A DNA stretch of 64,000 nucleotides from Roseomonas sp. (GTDB lineage: Bacteria; Pseudomonadota; Alphaproteobacteria; Acetobacterales; Acetobacteraceae), in assembly GCA_031180725.1 (NCBI GenBank), contig JAPSLO010000014.1:62001-126000 (forward strand), written 5' to 3'. The first letter of the stretch is position 1. Each line of letters begins with the position of its first letter. The translations under genes were made by a program, and so were the position numbers. Below, piece after piece: positions 1 through 8,575 of this stretch. Under the pieces are notes generated by a model. It saw nothing but the letters and a program-made list of their open reading frames with translations. It searched no databases and was not told where the DNA came from.

Positions 1-774
1 CTCCATCGTCTCCGGCGTGCCGGAGTAGATCACGCGATCCCCCTGCACCACCGGGATGCCGGCATTGGCCTTGGCGATCACCGCCATCTCCGCCGCTGCC
101 CCGGTGATGCCCAGCACCGAGACCAAGAGATCCGCCGCCCCCACCCCGCAATTCGCGCCGATCGCCAGCGGCTGCGTGGGCAGGTCGCGCACGAAGCCCG
201 CGAAGGCATCCGGCGCCAGGCCCATCATGGTGCGGCCCGCGGTGTCGAAGCTGGCGGTCAGCGTCCAGGGCAGGCCGATCTGCGCAGCGGCGGTGGCGGC
301 GGCACGCATTTCCTCCGGCGCCGACATGGTCTCGATCCAGGCGACATCGGCGCCGCTTTCCTTCAGCCCGGCGATCTGCTCCGCGAAAACCTCCGTGGCT
401 TCCGCTTCCGTCAACGGTCCCAGCGGCGCCAGCAGGTCGCCCGTCGGCCCCACCGATCCCGCCACCACCACGGGCCGTCCGGCGGCCTCGGCTTCCATCC
501 GTGCCAGTTCCGCCGCCCGGCGGTTCAATTCCCGCGCGCGATGCTGCAAGCCGTGCAGCGCCAGCCGCCGCGCATTGGCCCCGAAGCTGTTGGTCAGGAT
601 GATGTCGGCCCCGGCCTGCACGAAGGCACGGTGCAGGGCGCGGATCCGGTCGGGATGCGCCTCCAGCCACAGCTCCGGTGCCTCGCCATTGGCCAGCCCC
701 ATCTCGAACAGGTTGGTGCCGGTGGCGCCATCGGCCAGCAGCACGGGCGTTTCAGCCAGTCGCTGCGCGAGCAC
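1..774 (-). CDS. Homocysteine S-methyltransferase (betaine-type), 3' end cut by window edge
   Basis: This enzyme would transfer a methyl group, probably from glycine betaine, to homocysteine to give methionine and dimethylglycine in the cytoplasm. The 258 visible codons carry the family motifs DGATGTN (residues 15-21), TNSFGAN (61-67) and GANCGVG (206-212). Cys209 is the first zinc/thiolate cysteine; the paired C-terminal cysteines lie beyond base 1. The start is a GTG preceded six bases upstream by GGGAGG. The start overlaps the end of the DUF1289 gene by 23 bases. It is the last gene of the sarcosine oxidase/dimethylglycine unit, which supports betaine as donor. S-methylmethionine or another methyl donor cannot be excluded from the visible part. 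Confidence 0.85.
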   Translation of the reverse strand, partial: MLAQRLAETPVLLADGATGTNLFEMGLANGEAPELWLEAHPDRIRALHRAFVQAGADIILTNSFGANARRLALHGLQHRARELNRRAAELARMEAEAAGRPVVVAGSVGPTGDLLAPLGPLTEAEATEVFAEQIAGLKESGADVAWIETMSAPEEMRAAATAAAQIGLPWTLTASFDTAGRTMMGLAPDAFAGFVRDLPTQPLAIGANCGVGAADLLVSVLGITGAAAEMAVIAKANAGIPVVQGDRVIYSGTPETME

Positions 775-979
775 GGCGTGCCTCCCTTCGTCCCTCGCGG
801 CTGGTCATGCGCGCCAGCCGCGCCGGCAGTTCCGCCACCAGCGCGGCGCGCTCCGCCTCGGTCATTGCCAGCCAGGCGCCGATCTCCGCGCCGGTGCGGC
901 CGCAGCCGATGCAGAAGCCCGTCACGGGATCCAGCACGCAGACCTTGTTGCAGGGGCTTTCCGTGGGGCTTCCGGTCAT
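752..979 (-). CDS. DUF1289 family small cysteine protein
   Basis: A 75-residue protein with the DUF1289 signature: CNKVC (residues 10-14), FCIGCGRT (22-29) and EIGAW (32-36). The four cysteines suggest a small metal or Fe-S binding site; the biochemical role of the family is not established. Its ATG overlaps the stop of the upstream flavoprotein gene (ATGA), and its 3' end overlaps the methyltransferase gene, so it is translated as part of the same operon. The C-terminus is basic (RREARRAR). Position between two betaine-pathway genes may mean an accessory role in assembling a cofactor, which is inference only. Confidence 0.8.
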   Translation of the reverse strand: MTGSPTESPCNKVCVLDPVTGFCIGCGRTGAEIGAWLAMTEAERAALVAELPARLARMTSREGRREARRARAATG

Positions 980-3393
980 GCGCGCAGCCGCAGCCCCTCC
1001 GGATCGTGCAGCGACTTCGCCGTGACCACCGCGCGGCAGCGCTCGCCCAGGATGTCGATGGTGAATTCGGCGCCGTCCATCGCCAGTTCGCGCGGCAGGT
1101 AGCCCACCGCCAGGCTGCTGCCGACCCAATGGCCATAGCCGCCCGAGGTCACATGCCCCACCGGCCTGCCGTCTTTCTCGATTACCTCGTAGCCGACGGC
1201 ATCGGCATGCGGCGCATCGACCCGGAAGGTCACGAAGCGCTTTGCCGCGCCCCTCTCGCGTTCCGTCAGCACGGCGGCGCGACCGGTGAAATCGACATTC
1301 TTCTCGAAGTCCACGAAGGCATCGAGGCCCGTTTCGCCCGGCGTGTAATCCGGCCGGAAATCCTTGTTGAAGCTGCCATAGTTCTTTTCCAGCCGCAGGG
1401 AGGAGACGGCCCGGCCGCCATAGAGCCGCATGCCGAATTCCTCGCCTGCCGCCAGCAGGTCCTCGAATAACTGCAACTGGTAGTCCGGCGTGACCCAGAT
1501 CTCGTAACCCAGTTCCCCGGTGAAGCCGCAGCGCTGCACGATGGCGGGCGACAGGCCCACCGGCATTTCCTTCACCGCGAAGAAGCGGAATGCGCTGTTG
1601 GAGACATCCTCCTCCGCCAGCTTCGCCAGCACGCCGCGCGCATTCGGCCCGGACAGCGCGAAGCCCACCAAAGTCGAACACGCACTGCGGACCTGCACGT
1701 CATTGGGCGGCGACTGCATCCAGAACCAGCGCATATGGAAGGCTTCGGCGAAGCCCGATCCGACGATCAGGTAGCGGTCCTCCGCCAGGCAGGCGATGGA
1801 GAGATCGCCCATGATCCGCCCCGCCGGGTTCAGCATCGGCGCGATCGCCATGCGGCCAGGGCGCGGGATGCGGCAGGCGAAGACGCGGTCCAGCCAGGCG
1901 CGCGCACCCCGGCCTGTCACCTCATACTTGGCGTAGTTCGAGGTCTCGTAGAGCCCGACATTCTCCCGCACCGCGTGGCATTCCGCCCGCACATGGGGGA
2001 AGGCGTTGGACCGGCGATAGGTCGGCTCCTCCACCGGCTCCACGCCAGGGGGGGCGAACCACAGCGCATTCTCCAGCCCGAAATTCGCGCCGAACACCGC
2101 GCCGCGTTCCTTCAGCCGGTCATAAACGGGCGTGCGGCGGAAGGGCCGCGCCGCCGGCAGTTCCTCGTTCGGGAAGGTCAGGCGGAAACGGCGGCGGTAG
2201 TTCTCCTCGGTCTTGATGCGCGTGTAGCGCGGCGTGGCAAACAGGCCGAAGCGCGCGGCATCCATGGCCAGCACGTCCTGGCCGGGATCGCCGCGATCCA
2301 TCCAGCGCGACAGCACCAGGCCGATGCCGCCGCCCTGGCTGAAGCCCGCCATCACGCCGCAGGCCAGCCAGAAATTCCGCAGGCCCTGCACCGGGCCGAC
2401 CAGCGGATTGCCATCGGGCGCGAAGGTGAAGGGCCCGTTCACCACCTTCCGGATCCCAACATTGGCCAGCGCCGGGAAATGCCGGAAGCCGCGTTCCAGC
2501 TCCGGCGAGATGCGCTCCAGGTCGTTGGGCAGCAGCTGGCTGTGGAAGTCGTCCGGCGTGCCCTCCACCGCCCAGGGCCGGCTGGCCTGCTCATAGGTGC
2601 CCAGCAGCGCGCCCTGCCCTTCCTGGCGCAGATAGATCTCGCCGGTGAAGTCGGCGGTGTTGATGATCTCCTTTTCCAGTCCCGCCAGTTCCGGCACGGG
2701 ATCCGTCACGATGTAGTGGTGCTCGAAAGCCAGCAGCGGGATGGTCAGGCCGACCAGCTTCCCCACCTCCCGCGCCCACAGCCCGCCGGCATTCACCACA
2801 TGCTCGGCGTGGATGCTGCCCTTGTCCGTCACCACATCCCATGTGCCGTCGCTGCGCTGGTTCAGTGCGACGACCTTGGTGAAGCGCTGGATCTCCGCCC
2901 CCAGCTTGCGCGCCGCGGCCGCATAGGCCTGGGTCACCAGCCAGGGATCCACATAGCCCCCATCCTCGCGCCACAACCCGGCCTTGAAGCAGGTGGGGTC
3001 GATCAGCACGTTCATCCGCTGCGCTTCCTGCGGCGTGATGAGTTCCGTCGCCATGCCCAGGTAGCGCGCGCGGCTGTGTACCAGCTTCAGGAAATCCACC
3101 TGCCCATCCGTGGCCGCCAGGTAGATGCCGCCATTGTGGTGGATGCCGCAGCTCTCGCCCGTCACCGCTTCCAGCTCGCGATACAGGTCGAAGGTGTATT
3201 TCTGCAGCCGGGAGACATTGGCGTCGGAATTCAGCGTGGTCACGCCGCCCGCCGCATGCCAGGTGGATCCCGAGGTGAGCTCGTTCTTCTCCACCAGCAG
3301 CAGGTCTTTCCAGCCGATCTTCGCCAGGTGGTAAAGGATGGAGACGCCGACGACGCCGCCCCCGATCACCACGGCGCGCGCATGGGTTCTCAT
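976..3393 (-). CDS. Dimethylglycine/sarcosine dehydrogenase-like FAD protein with GcvT domain
   Basis: An 805-residue flavoprotein expected to oxidise dimethylglycine or sarcosine and pass the one-carbon unit to tetrahydrofolate. Residues 6-30 form the FAD-binding Rossmann motif (VIGGGVVGVS). STWHAAGG (43-50) matches the family site where a His, here His46, carries covalent FAD. A DAO domain fills roughly residues 5-390 and a GcvT/aminomethyltransferase fold the C-terminal half, ending with the usual barrel (GGYGHWVGSSLAVGYL). Length matches mitochondrial and bacterial DMGDH/SARDH. The start overlaps the stop of soxG by four bases and the stop overlaps the DUF1289 start. With soxBDAG upstream handling sarcosine, dimethylglycine is the more likely substrate, but this is inferred from context. 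Confidence 0.85.
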   Translation of the reverse strand: MRTHARAVVIGGGVVGVSILYHLAKIGWKDLLLVEKNELTSGSTWHAAGGVTTLNSDANVSRLQKYTFDLYRELEAVTGESCGIHHNGGIYLAATDGQVDFLKLVHSRARYLGMATELITPQEAQRMNVLIDPTCFKAGLWREDGGYVDPWLVTQAYAAAARKLGAEIQRFTKVVALNQRSDGTWDVVTDKGSIHAEHVVNAGGLWAREVGKLVGLTIPLLAFEHHYIVTDPVPELAGLEKEIINTADFTGEIYLRQEGQGALLGTYEQASRPWAVEGTPDDFHSQLLPNDLERISPELERGFRHFPALANVGIRKVVNGPFTFAPDGNPLVGPVQGLRNFWLACGVMAGFSQGGGIGLVLSRWMDRGDPGQDVLAMDAARFGLFATPRYTRIKTEENYRRRFRLTFPNEELPAARPFRRTPVYDRLKERGAVFGANFGLENALWFAPPGVEPVEEPTYRRSNAFPHVRAECHAVRENVGLYETSNYAKYEVTGRGARAWLDRVFACRIPRPGRMAIAPMLNPAGRIMGDLSIACLAEDRYLIVGSGFAEAFHMRWFWMQSPPNDVQVRSACSTLVGFALSGPNARGVLAKLAEEDVSNSAFRFFAVKEMPVGLSPAIVQRCGFTGELGYEIWVTPDYQLQLFEDLLAAGEEFGMRLYGGRAVSSLRLEKNYGSFNKDFRPDYTPGETGLDAFVDFEKNVDFTGRAAVLTERERGAAKRFVTFRVDAPHADAVGYEVIEKDGRPVGHVTSGGYGHWVGSSLAVGYLPRELAMDGAEFTIDILGERCRAVVTAKSLHDPEGLRLRA

Positions 3394-3878
3394 CTCGTCC
3401 CTCTCTCGGCGGGCAGCACCACGCCGCCGAAGGGGGCGGCGGCGGTGGACAGGAAATGCACGAAGCTGCGCGCCAGCGTCGCCGGCACCAGCAGTTCGAA
3501 GCGGGTGGCGGTGGGGCGGTAGAGGATCACCGTGACCTGCGCGATCAGCGCGCGCGCCACGCTGCCGGGGGTGAAGGCGGCCTCGTCCAGGTCCAGCCGG
3601 CAGCCGCGCGCCAGCACCTCCGCCGCGGCGAGGCCGGCCACCCGCATGCGCAGGAAGCCGCCGGTCTGTTCCACCACCGCTGCCTGATCCGGCGGCAGGT
3701 CCGGCCGGCCGCCCACCAGCATCGCCACGCCCGGCGCTAGGCCCAGCGCGATTCCGCCCCAGAGCGCGGCGGAAGCGCCCGGCGCCGGCAAGGGCAGCGC
3801 CACGCCGCGCCGCGCCGCCACCTGGTGCAGCACCACACGGTCCTCGGCGACCAGGACGGGCGGCTCAGGCACGGACAC
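3390..3878 (-). CDS. soxG: Sarcosine oxidase subunit gamma
   Basis: A 162-residue SoxG-like subunit of heterotetrameric sarcosine oxidase, recognised by its place after soxA and by a GcvT-like mini-domain with a conserved C-terminal segment (TRFELLVPATLARSF). It has no catalytic motif of its own and in known enzymes helps hold the alpha-beta core. The GTG start lies within the end of soxA (14-base overlap) and the stop overlaps the following dehydrogenase gene by four bases. This subunit diverges quickly between species, so identification relies partly on operon position. Confidence 0.85.
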   Translation of the reverse strand: MSVPEPPVLVAEDRVVLHQVAARRGVALPLPAPGASAALWGGIALGLAPGVAMLVGGRPDLPPDQAAVVEQTGGFLRMRVAGLAAAEVLARGCRLDLDEAAFTPGSVARALIAQVTVILYRPTATRFELLVPATLARSFVHFLSTAAAPFGGVVLPAERGTR

Positions 3879-6786
3879 GGCGGTTCTCCGGGTCCACGCG
3901 ATGCGGGCTGCCGATCACCACGGGCACCGCCTCGCCATGCACAGGGCTGTCGGCCAGCAGCGTCTCCCCATGGCGGGCATGGCCGCCGGCCAGCAGCGCC
4001 AGGCCGATCCAGCCCTCGCCCTCCGCCGCCATGCAGGCGGCGGTGACATAGCCCTGACTTGGGCCCTGCCCTTGCACGTCGCGCAGATGCGCGCCGCCGC
4101 GCAGGCGCTGTGCAGGATCCAGCGGGCGGATGCCGACCAGTTGCAGCCGGTCCGCCGCCAGCAGGCCCGGCCGCTGGCCCAGCACACGACCAACGAAATC
4201 GCCGCGGCGCTTCAGCATCTTGCCGAGCCCCAGATCGCCGGGCGTGGTCTGCCCATTGATCTCGCCGCCCGTCACATGGCCCTTCTCGATGCGCAGCACA
4301 TTCAGCGCATCCAGCCCATAGGGCCGGATGCCATGCGGCGCGCCGGCCGCCAGGATGGCTTGCCATGCCGCCAGCGCGTGCTGCGCCGGCACCGCCACCT
4401 CATAGGCCAGCTCGCCGGAGAAGGAGATGCGGAAGATCCGCCCCGGAATGCCGGCGATCACCGCCTCGCCGGCCGCCATGAAGGGGAAGGCGCCGTTGGA
4501 CAGGCTGCGGTCCACGATGCCGCGCAGCACCTCCCGCGCGTCCGGGCCGGCGACGGCGAATTGTGCCCAGTGATCGGCCACATCCGTCAGCGTGACGTCC
4601 AGCTCCGGCCAGGCGGTCTGCAGATGCCACTCCATATGGGCCAGCACCTCATCAGCCTTCTGGGTGGTGGTGGTGACCAGGAAATGGTTCTCGGCCAGGC
4701 GGCTGGTGGTGCCGTCATCGAACAGGATGCCGTCCTCGCGCAGCATCAGCCCGTAGCGCGCGCGCCCGACCGGCAGGGTGGAAAAGGTGTTGGCGTAGAT
4801 CCGGTCCAGGAAGGTGGCCGCATCCGGCCCCTGCACATCGATCTTGCCCAGCGAGGAGACGTCGCAGAGCCCCACGGCGCGCCGCACATTGCGCGCTTCC
4901 TCCAGCACCGGCTCCCAGGATGTGTCGCCGGAGGGCGAATAGACCAGGGGCCGCAGCCACGGCCCGACCCGCACGAAGACCGCGCCATGCGCCTGGTGCC
5001 AGTCATGCAGCGGCAGCAGCCGTTCCGGCTTGAAGTGCAGCCCGACATCCGCGCCCGCCAGCGCACCCCAGGCCGCCGGCCGCACGAAGGGCCGCGGGCG
5101 CGGGATGCCGACTTCCGGGATGGTGATGCCGCGCGCCGCCGCCAGCACCGCCGCGCCCGCCGTGCCGCCGACGCGGCCCTGGTCGGTGGCCATGCCATGG
5201 GTGGTATAGCGCTTGGCATGTTCCGCATGGCCATAACCCTCGCGCACCGCCAGGCGCAGGTCATCGGCCGTGACATCATGCTGCAGGTCCACGAAGGCCG
5301 GCCCGCGCGCCCGCACCTCATGCAGGGGGAAGGTCGCTGAAACCTCCTGCGGCGGTCCTGGCGGCGGCGGTTCCTCGCCGGCGGGCAGGCCCAGCACGGC
5401 CAGCGCCTCCCGCGCCGCGCGGGCGCCATCGGCGGCGGCTTCGACCAGGCCGTGCAGGCCGCGCGCCGCGCCGGCAGCGGCCACGCCCTCGCGCGCCGCA
5501 CCGGGGATGAAGGCCTGGCGCGCCTCGTCCCAGCGCGTCTCCAGCCCCGCCTGATGGGCCAGCGCCATTTCCGGCGCGAAGCCGCCGCAGACCAGCAGCG
5601 CGCCGGCCTGCACATAGTCGCTAGCCGCGGCCCCACGGCGCCGCGCGCGCAGCCCGTGCAGCCCCTGCGCGCCGTCGGTCGCCACCACCTCCCAGCCCAT
5701 GCGCACCGGCAACCCGGCCGCGCGCGCCGCTTCCGCCCCCGCGCTTTCGCTGCGCGGGTCGAGAATGGCGCTCACCTGCAAACCCGCCTCGGCCAGCGCC
5801 AGCGCGGCGTGGTGGCCGGCATCGTCCGTGGTGAAGACCGCCACCTGCGGCGCCACCGCCACGCCGAAGCGCCGCGCATAGGCCAGCGCCGCGCCGGCCA
5901 GCATCACGCCGGGCCTGTCATTGCCCGGAAAGGCGATCAGCCGTTCCACCGCGCCGGTGGCCAGGATGGCGCGGCGCGCACGGATGATATGCAGCCGCTG
6001 CCGCGGCGCCATGCCGGGTTCCGCCAGATGGTCGGCCACGCGCTCCACCGCCGCGAAAACGCCATGGCCATAGGCGCCCACCACCGTCATCCGCGGCCGC
6101 AGCACGCCATGGGGCAGCGCGGCAGCCATGGCCTGCGCCCAGCCCTGCGCGCCGCGGTCCAGCAGCGCACCGCCGCCGGCCAGCGCATCCTGCTCCGCCA
6201 GGATCACGCGCGCCCCGGCCATCGTCGCCATGCGCGCCGCCGTCAGGCCCGCCGGGCCCGCGCCCACCACCAGCAGGTCGCAATGCGCATGGATATGCTC
6301 GTAGCGGTCCGGGTCCGGCCCTTCCGCCACGCGGCCCAGCCCGGCGGCGCGGCGGACCAGCGGCTCATATACCTTCTCCCACCAGGCGGCGGGCCATTTG
6401 AAGGTCTTGTAGTAGAAGCCCGCCGCCAGCAGCGGCGCGAACAGCCCCGCCACCGACAGAGCATCGAAGCGCAGGCTGGGCCAGCGGTTCTGGCTCTCGG
6501 CCACCAGCCCGTCGAAGAGTTCCACCGTGGTGGCGGGCGTGTTCGGCTCGCGCCGCGCGCCGCGGCGCAGTTCCACCAGCGCGCAGGGTTCTTCCGGCCC
6601 CGCCGTCACCACGCCGCGTGGGCGGTGATACTTGAAGGAGCGTCCGAACAGCGTCACGCCATTCGCCAGCAGCGCGGAGGCCAGCGTATCGCCGGCGAAG
6701 CCGGTGTAGTCGCGCCCGTCGAAGCGGAAACGCAGCGCCGCCTCGCGGTCCACCAGCCCACCCTCGGGCAGCCGGAAGCCGCTCAC
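3865..6786 (-). CDS. soxA: Sarcosine oxidase subunit alpha
   Basis: A 973-residue alpha subunit. Near the N-terminus is the ferredoxin-like segment (GFAGDTLASALLANGV, then FGRSFKYHRPRGV) typical of SoxA. It is followed by a dinucleotide-binding site (VVGAGPAGLTAARMA, around residue 175), an NAD/FAD oxidoreductase domain, and a C-terminal GcvT folate-binding domain from about residue 590. In characterised enzymes alpha binds NAD+ and folate and receives the iminium product to make 5,10-methylene-tetrahydrofolate. Its ATG overlaps the soxD stop (ATGA). Length is standard for SoxA. Confidence 0.95.
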   Translation of the reverse strand: MSGFRLPEGGLVDREAALRFRFDGRDYTGFAGDTLASALLANGVTLFGRSFKYHRPRGVVTAGPEEPCALVELRRGARREPNTPATTVELFDGLVAESQNRWPSLRFDALSVAGLFAPLLAAGFYYKTFKWPAAWWEKVYEPLVRRAAGLGRVAEGPDPDRYEHIHAHCDLLVVGAGPAGLTAARMATMAGARVILAEQDALAGGGALLDRGAQGWAQAMAAALPHGVLRPRMTVVGAYGHGVFAAVERVADHLAEPGMAPRQRLHIIRARRAILATGAVERLIAFPGNDRPGVMLAGAALAYARRFGVAVAPQVAVFTTDDAGHHAALALAEAGLQVSAILDPRSESAGAEAARAAGLPVRMGWEVVATDGAQGLHGLRARRRGAAASDYVQAGALLVCGGFAPEMALAHQAGLETRWDEARQAFIPGAAREGVAAAGAARGLHGLVEAAADGARAAREALAVLGLPAGEEPPPPGPPQEVSATFPLHEVRARGPAFVDLQHDVTADDLRLAVREGYGHAEHAKRYTTHGMATDQGRVGGTAGAAVLAAARGITIPEVGIPRPRPFVRPAAWGALAGADVGLHFKPERLLPLHDWHQAHGAVFVRVGPWLRPLVYSPSGDTSWEPVLEEARNVRRAVGLCDVSSLGKIDVQGPDAATFLDRIYANTFSTLPVGRARYGLMLREDGILFDDGTTSRLAENHFLVTTTTQKADEVLAHMEWHLQTAWPELDVTLTDVADHWAQFAVAGPDAREVLRGIVDRSLSNGAFPFMAAGEAVIAGIPGRIFRISFSGELAYEVAVPAQHALAAWQAILAAGAPHGIRPYGLDALNVLRIEKGHVTGGEINGQTTPGDLGLGKMLKRRGDFVGRVLGQRPGLLAADRLQLVGIRPLDPAQRLRGGAHLRDVQGQGPSQGYVTAACMAAEGEGWIGLALLAGGHARHGETLLADSPVHGEAVPVVIGSPHRVDPENRRVRA

Positions 6787-7058
6787 GGCGCGTCCTCCGG
6801 CGGTGCATCCGCCGGCAGTCCCACCCAGGCGATCTCATGCGTCAGGGTGTGGCGCTTCACCTTCAGCACCTGCCGGCAGCCATGGGTGTGGAGCCACCAT
6901 TCCAGGTGCCAGCCGCGCGGATTGTCCCGCGCATAGACATAGGCGAAGAAGGCCTCCTCATTGGCTTCCGCCGCGGGGCGCCGCGCCGTGGCATCGCCGC
7001 GGTAGCGGAACTCCACCTCGTCGCGGAGGCCGCAGAAGGGGCAGTGGATCCGAAGCAC
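6783..7058 (-). CDS. soxD: Sarcosine oxidase subunit delta
   Basis: A 91-residue SoxD subunit. It has the CPFCG pair near the N-terminus, a later THGCRQ segment and a DNPRGWHLEWW stretch, the features of the small zinc-binding delta subunit. The GTG start follows the soxB stop by one base and its own stop overlaps soxA, so B-D-A order and coupling match known soxBDAG operons. It supports assembly of the complex rather than catalysis. Confidence 0.93.
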   Translation of the reverse strand: MLRIHCPFCGLRDEVEFRYRGDATARRPAAEANEEAFFAYVYARDNPRGWHLEWWLHTHGCRQVLKVKRHTLTHEIAWVGLPADAPPEDAP

Positions 7059-7059
7059 G

Positions 7060-8391
7060 TCAATGCGCCCAGGGGTACGGGCCGGCGCCGCGTTCGTCGA
7101 TTGTGCGTCCCTCGCGAAAACGGCTCAGTGCGAAATGCGCGATCACCGGATGCGGCGCGCCGGTGGCCACCAGGTGCGCGGTGTAGAAGCCGCCCGCCGG
7201 CACCGCCTTGAACCCGCCATAGCACCAGCCGCCATTCAGGTAGAGGTTGCCGACCGGCGTGGTGGAGATGATGGGATTGCCATCCATGGACATGTCCATC
7301 ACGCCCGCCCATTGCCGCAGCACGCGCAGCCGCGACAGCGCGGGCATCAGCGTCTTCCCCGCCGCCAGCACCTCCTCCGCCATCGGCAACTGGCCGCGCT
7401 GCGCATAGCTGTTGTGGCCATCGATCGCGCCACCGAAGACCAGCCCGCCCTTGTCGGACTGGCTGATGTAGAAATGCCCGGCGCCATAGGTCACGACGCA
7501 ATCCAGGCAGGGCTTCACCGCCTCCGTCACGAAGGCCTGCAGCGCATGCGTCTCGATCGGCAGGCGGAAGCCTGCCATCTCTGCGAGGCGCGAGGAATGC
7601 CCGGCGACACAAAGCACCACCTTTTCCGCCCGCACCGTGCCGCGCGTCGTCTCCACCCCCGTCACGCGCCCGGCTTCCACGCGGATGCCGGTCACCTCGC
7701 AATGCTCCACGATGTCCACGCCGCGCGCGCTGGCCGACCGCGCATAGGCCCAGGGTACCGCATCGTGCCGCACCGTGCCGCCGCGGCGTTGCAGGAAGCC
7801 GCCCAGAACCGGGTAGCGCGTGTTGTCCAGCTCGATCAGCGGCACCAGGCGCTTCACCGCGTCGCGGTCCAGCAACTCGCAATCCACGCCCTCGATCCGC
7901 ATGGCGTTGGCGCGGCGCGCAAACTGGTCGCGCTGGCCGTCGGAATGGAACAGGTTCAGCGTGCCGCGCTGGCTGACCATGGCGTTGAAGCCATGCGTCT
8001 GCTCGAAGCGCTCCCACAGCTTCAGGCTGTGCTCGTAGAAGCGGATGTTCTCCGGCATGAAGTAGTTGGAGCGGATGATGGTGGTGTTCCGCCCGACATT
8101 GCCCAGGCCGATCGGCCCCTTCTCCAGCACGGCGACATCGGTGATGCCGTGCTCGGCGGCCAGGTGCCAGGCAGTGGACAGCCCGTGCCCGCCGCCGCCC
8201 ACCACCACCACGCGATAGGCATCGCGCGGGCGCGCGACGCTGCGCCAGGCGGGGCGCCAGTGGCGGTGACCGCGCAGCGCTTCCCAAGCCAGGCGCAGGG
8301 CGGAATAAGGGCCGGCGGGGCCGGAGGACATCATGCCGGCGCGCGGGCTCCAGCAAAGGAATGGGTGGAGCCGGGAGGCTGGGGCGTTCAC
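7060..8391 (-). CDS. soxB: Sarcosine oxidase subunit beta
   Basis: The catalytic beta subunit (443 residues from the first possible start), oxidising sarcosine to glycine plus a one-carbon unit and hydrogen peroxide. It shows the FAD-binding motif VVVVGGGGHGLSTAWHLA and the GGTVRHDAV segment, where this family carries covalently bound FMN on a histidine. The GTG start at 8391 has AGGGG just upstream. The codon pair ATG-ATG at 8334/8331 would give the shorter N-terminus seen in many SoxB proteins (YSALRLAWEALRGHRHW), so the exact start is uncertain. It is the first gene of the minus-strand operon that runs to the left edge. Confidence 0.93.
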   Translation of the reverse strand: MNAPASRLHPFLCWSPRAGMMSSGPAGPYSALRLAWEALRGHRHWRPAWRSVARPRDAYRVVVVGGGGHGLSTAWHLAAEHGITDVAVLEKGPIGLGNVGRNTTIIRSNYFMPENIRFYEHSLKLWERFEQTHGFNAMVSQRGTLNLFHSDGQRDQFARRANAMRIEGVDCELLDRDAVKRLVPLIELDNTRYPVLGGFLQRRGGTVRHDAVPWAYARSASARGVDIVEHCEVTGIRVEAGRVTGVETTRGTVRAEKVVLCVAGHSSRLAEMAGFRLPIETHALQAFVTEAVKPCLDCVVTYGAGHFYISQSDKGGLVFGGAIDGHNSYAQRGQLPMAEEVLAAGKTLMPALSRLRVLRQWAGVMDMSMDGNPIISTTPVGNLYLNGGWCYGGFKAVPAGGFYTAHLVATGAPHPVIAHFALSRFREGRTIDERGAGPYPWAH

Positions 8392-8445
8392 TTGCCCCTG
8401 TCCAGCGTGGGATTGTCACAAGTGTTGACGAAGCGAACGCCGCCG

Positions 8446-8515
8446 TCGGGAGGGCGCTGCCCCTCCCGGCCCTATCCTGCCGGGGGCGGAGGCCGCCCCG
8501 GGCCCCGCCGAGCCC
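8446..8515. terminator. GC-rich hairpins between flagellin and soxB
   Basis: GGGAGGG (8448-8454) pairs with CCCTCCC (8461-8467) around a six-base loop. A second stem of the form GGGGGCGG/CCGCCCC follows. No U-tract is visible. The hairpins sit directly downstream of the flagellin gene and upstream of soxB on the same strand, so they probably end flagellin transcription. Confidence 0.45.
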
Positions 8516-8575
8516 GTGGAAAGCCGCCGTCCCGGCCGGCGCGGGCAGCGCCGCGCCGGCCGAAGTCGTCGCGCC

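Noticed and set aside
1735-3522. 595-codon plus-strand frame opposite the DMGDH-like gene
   Set aside because: Shadow of a strongly supported flavoprotein gene; no signal, motif or ribosome site.
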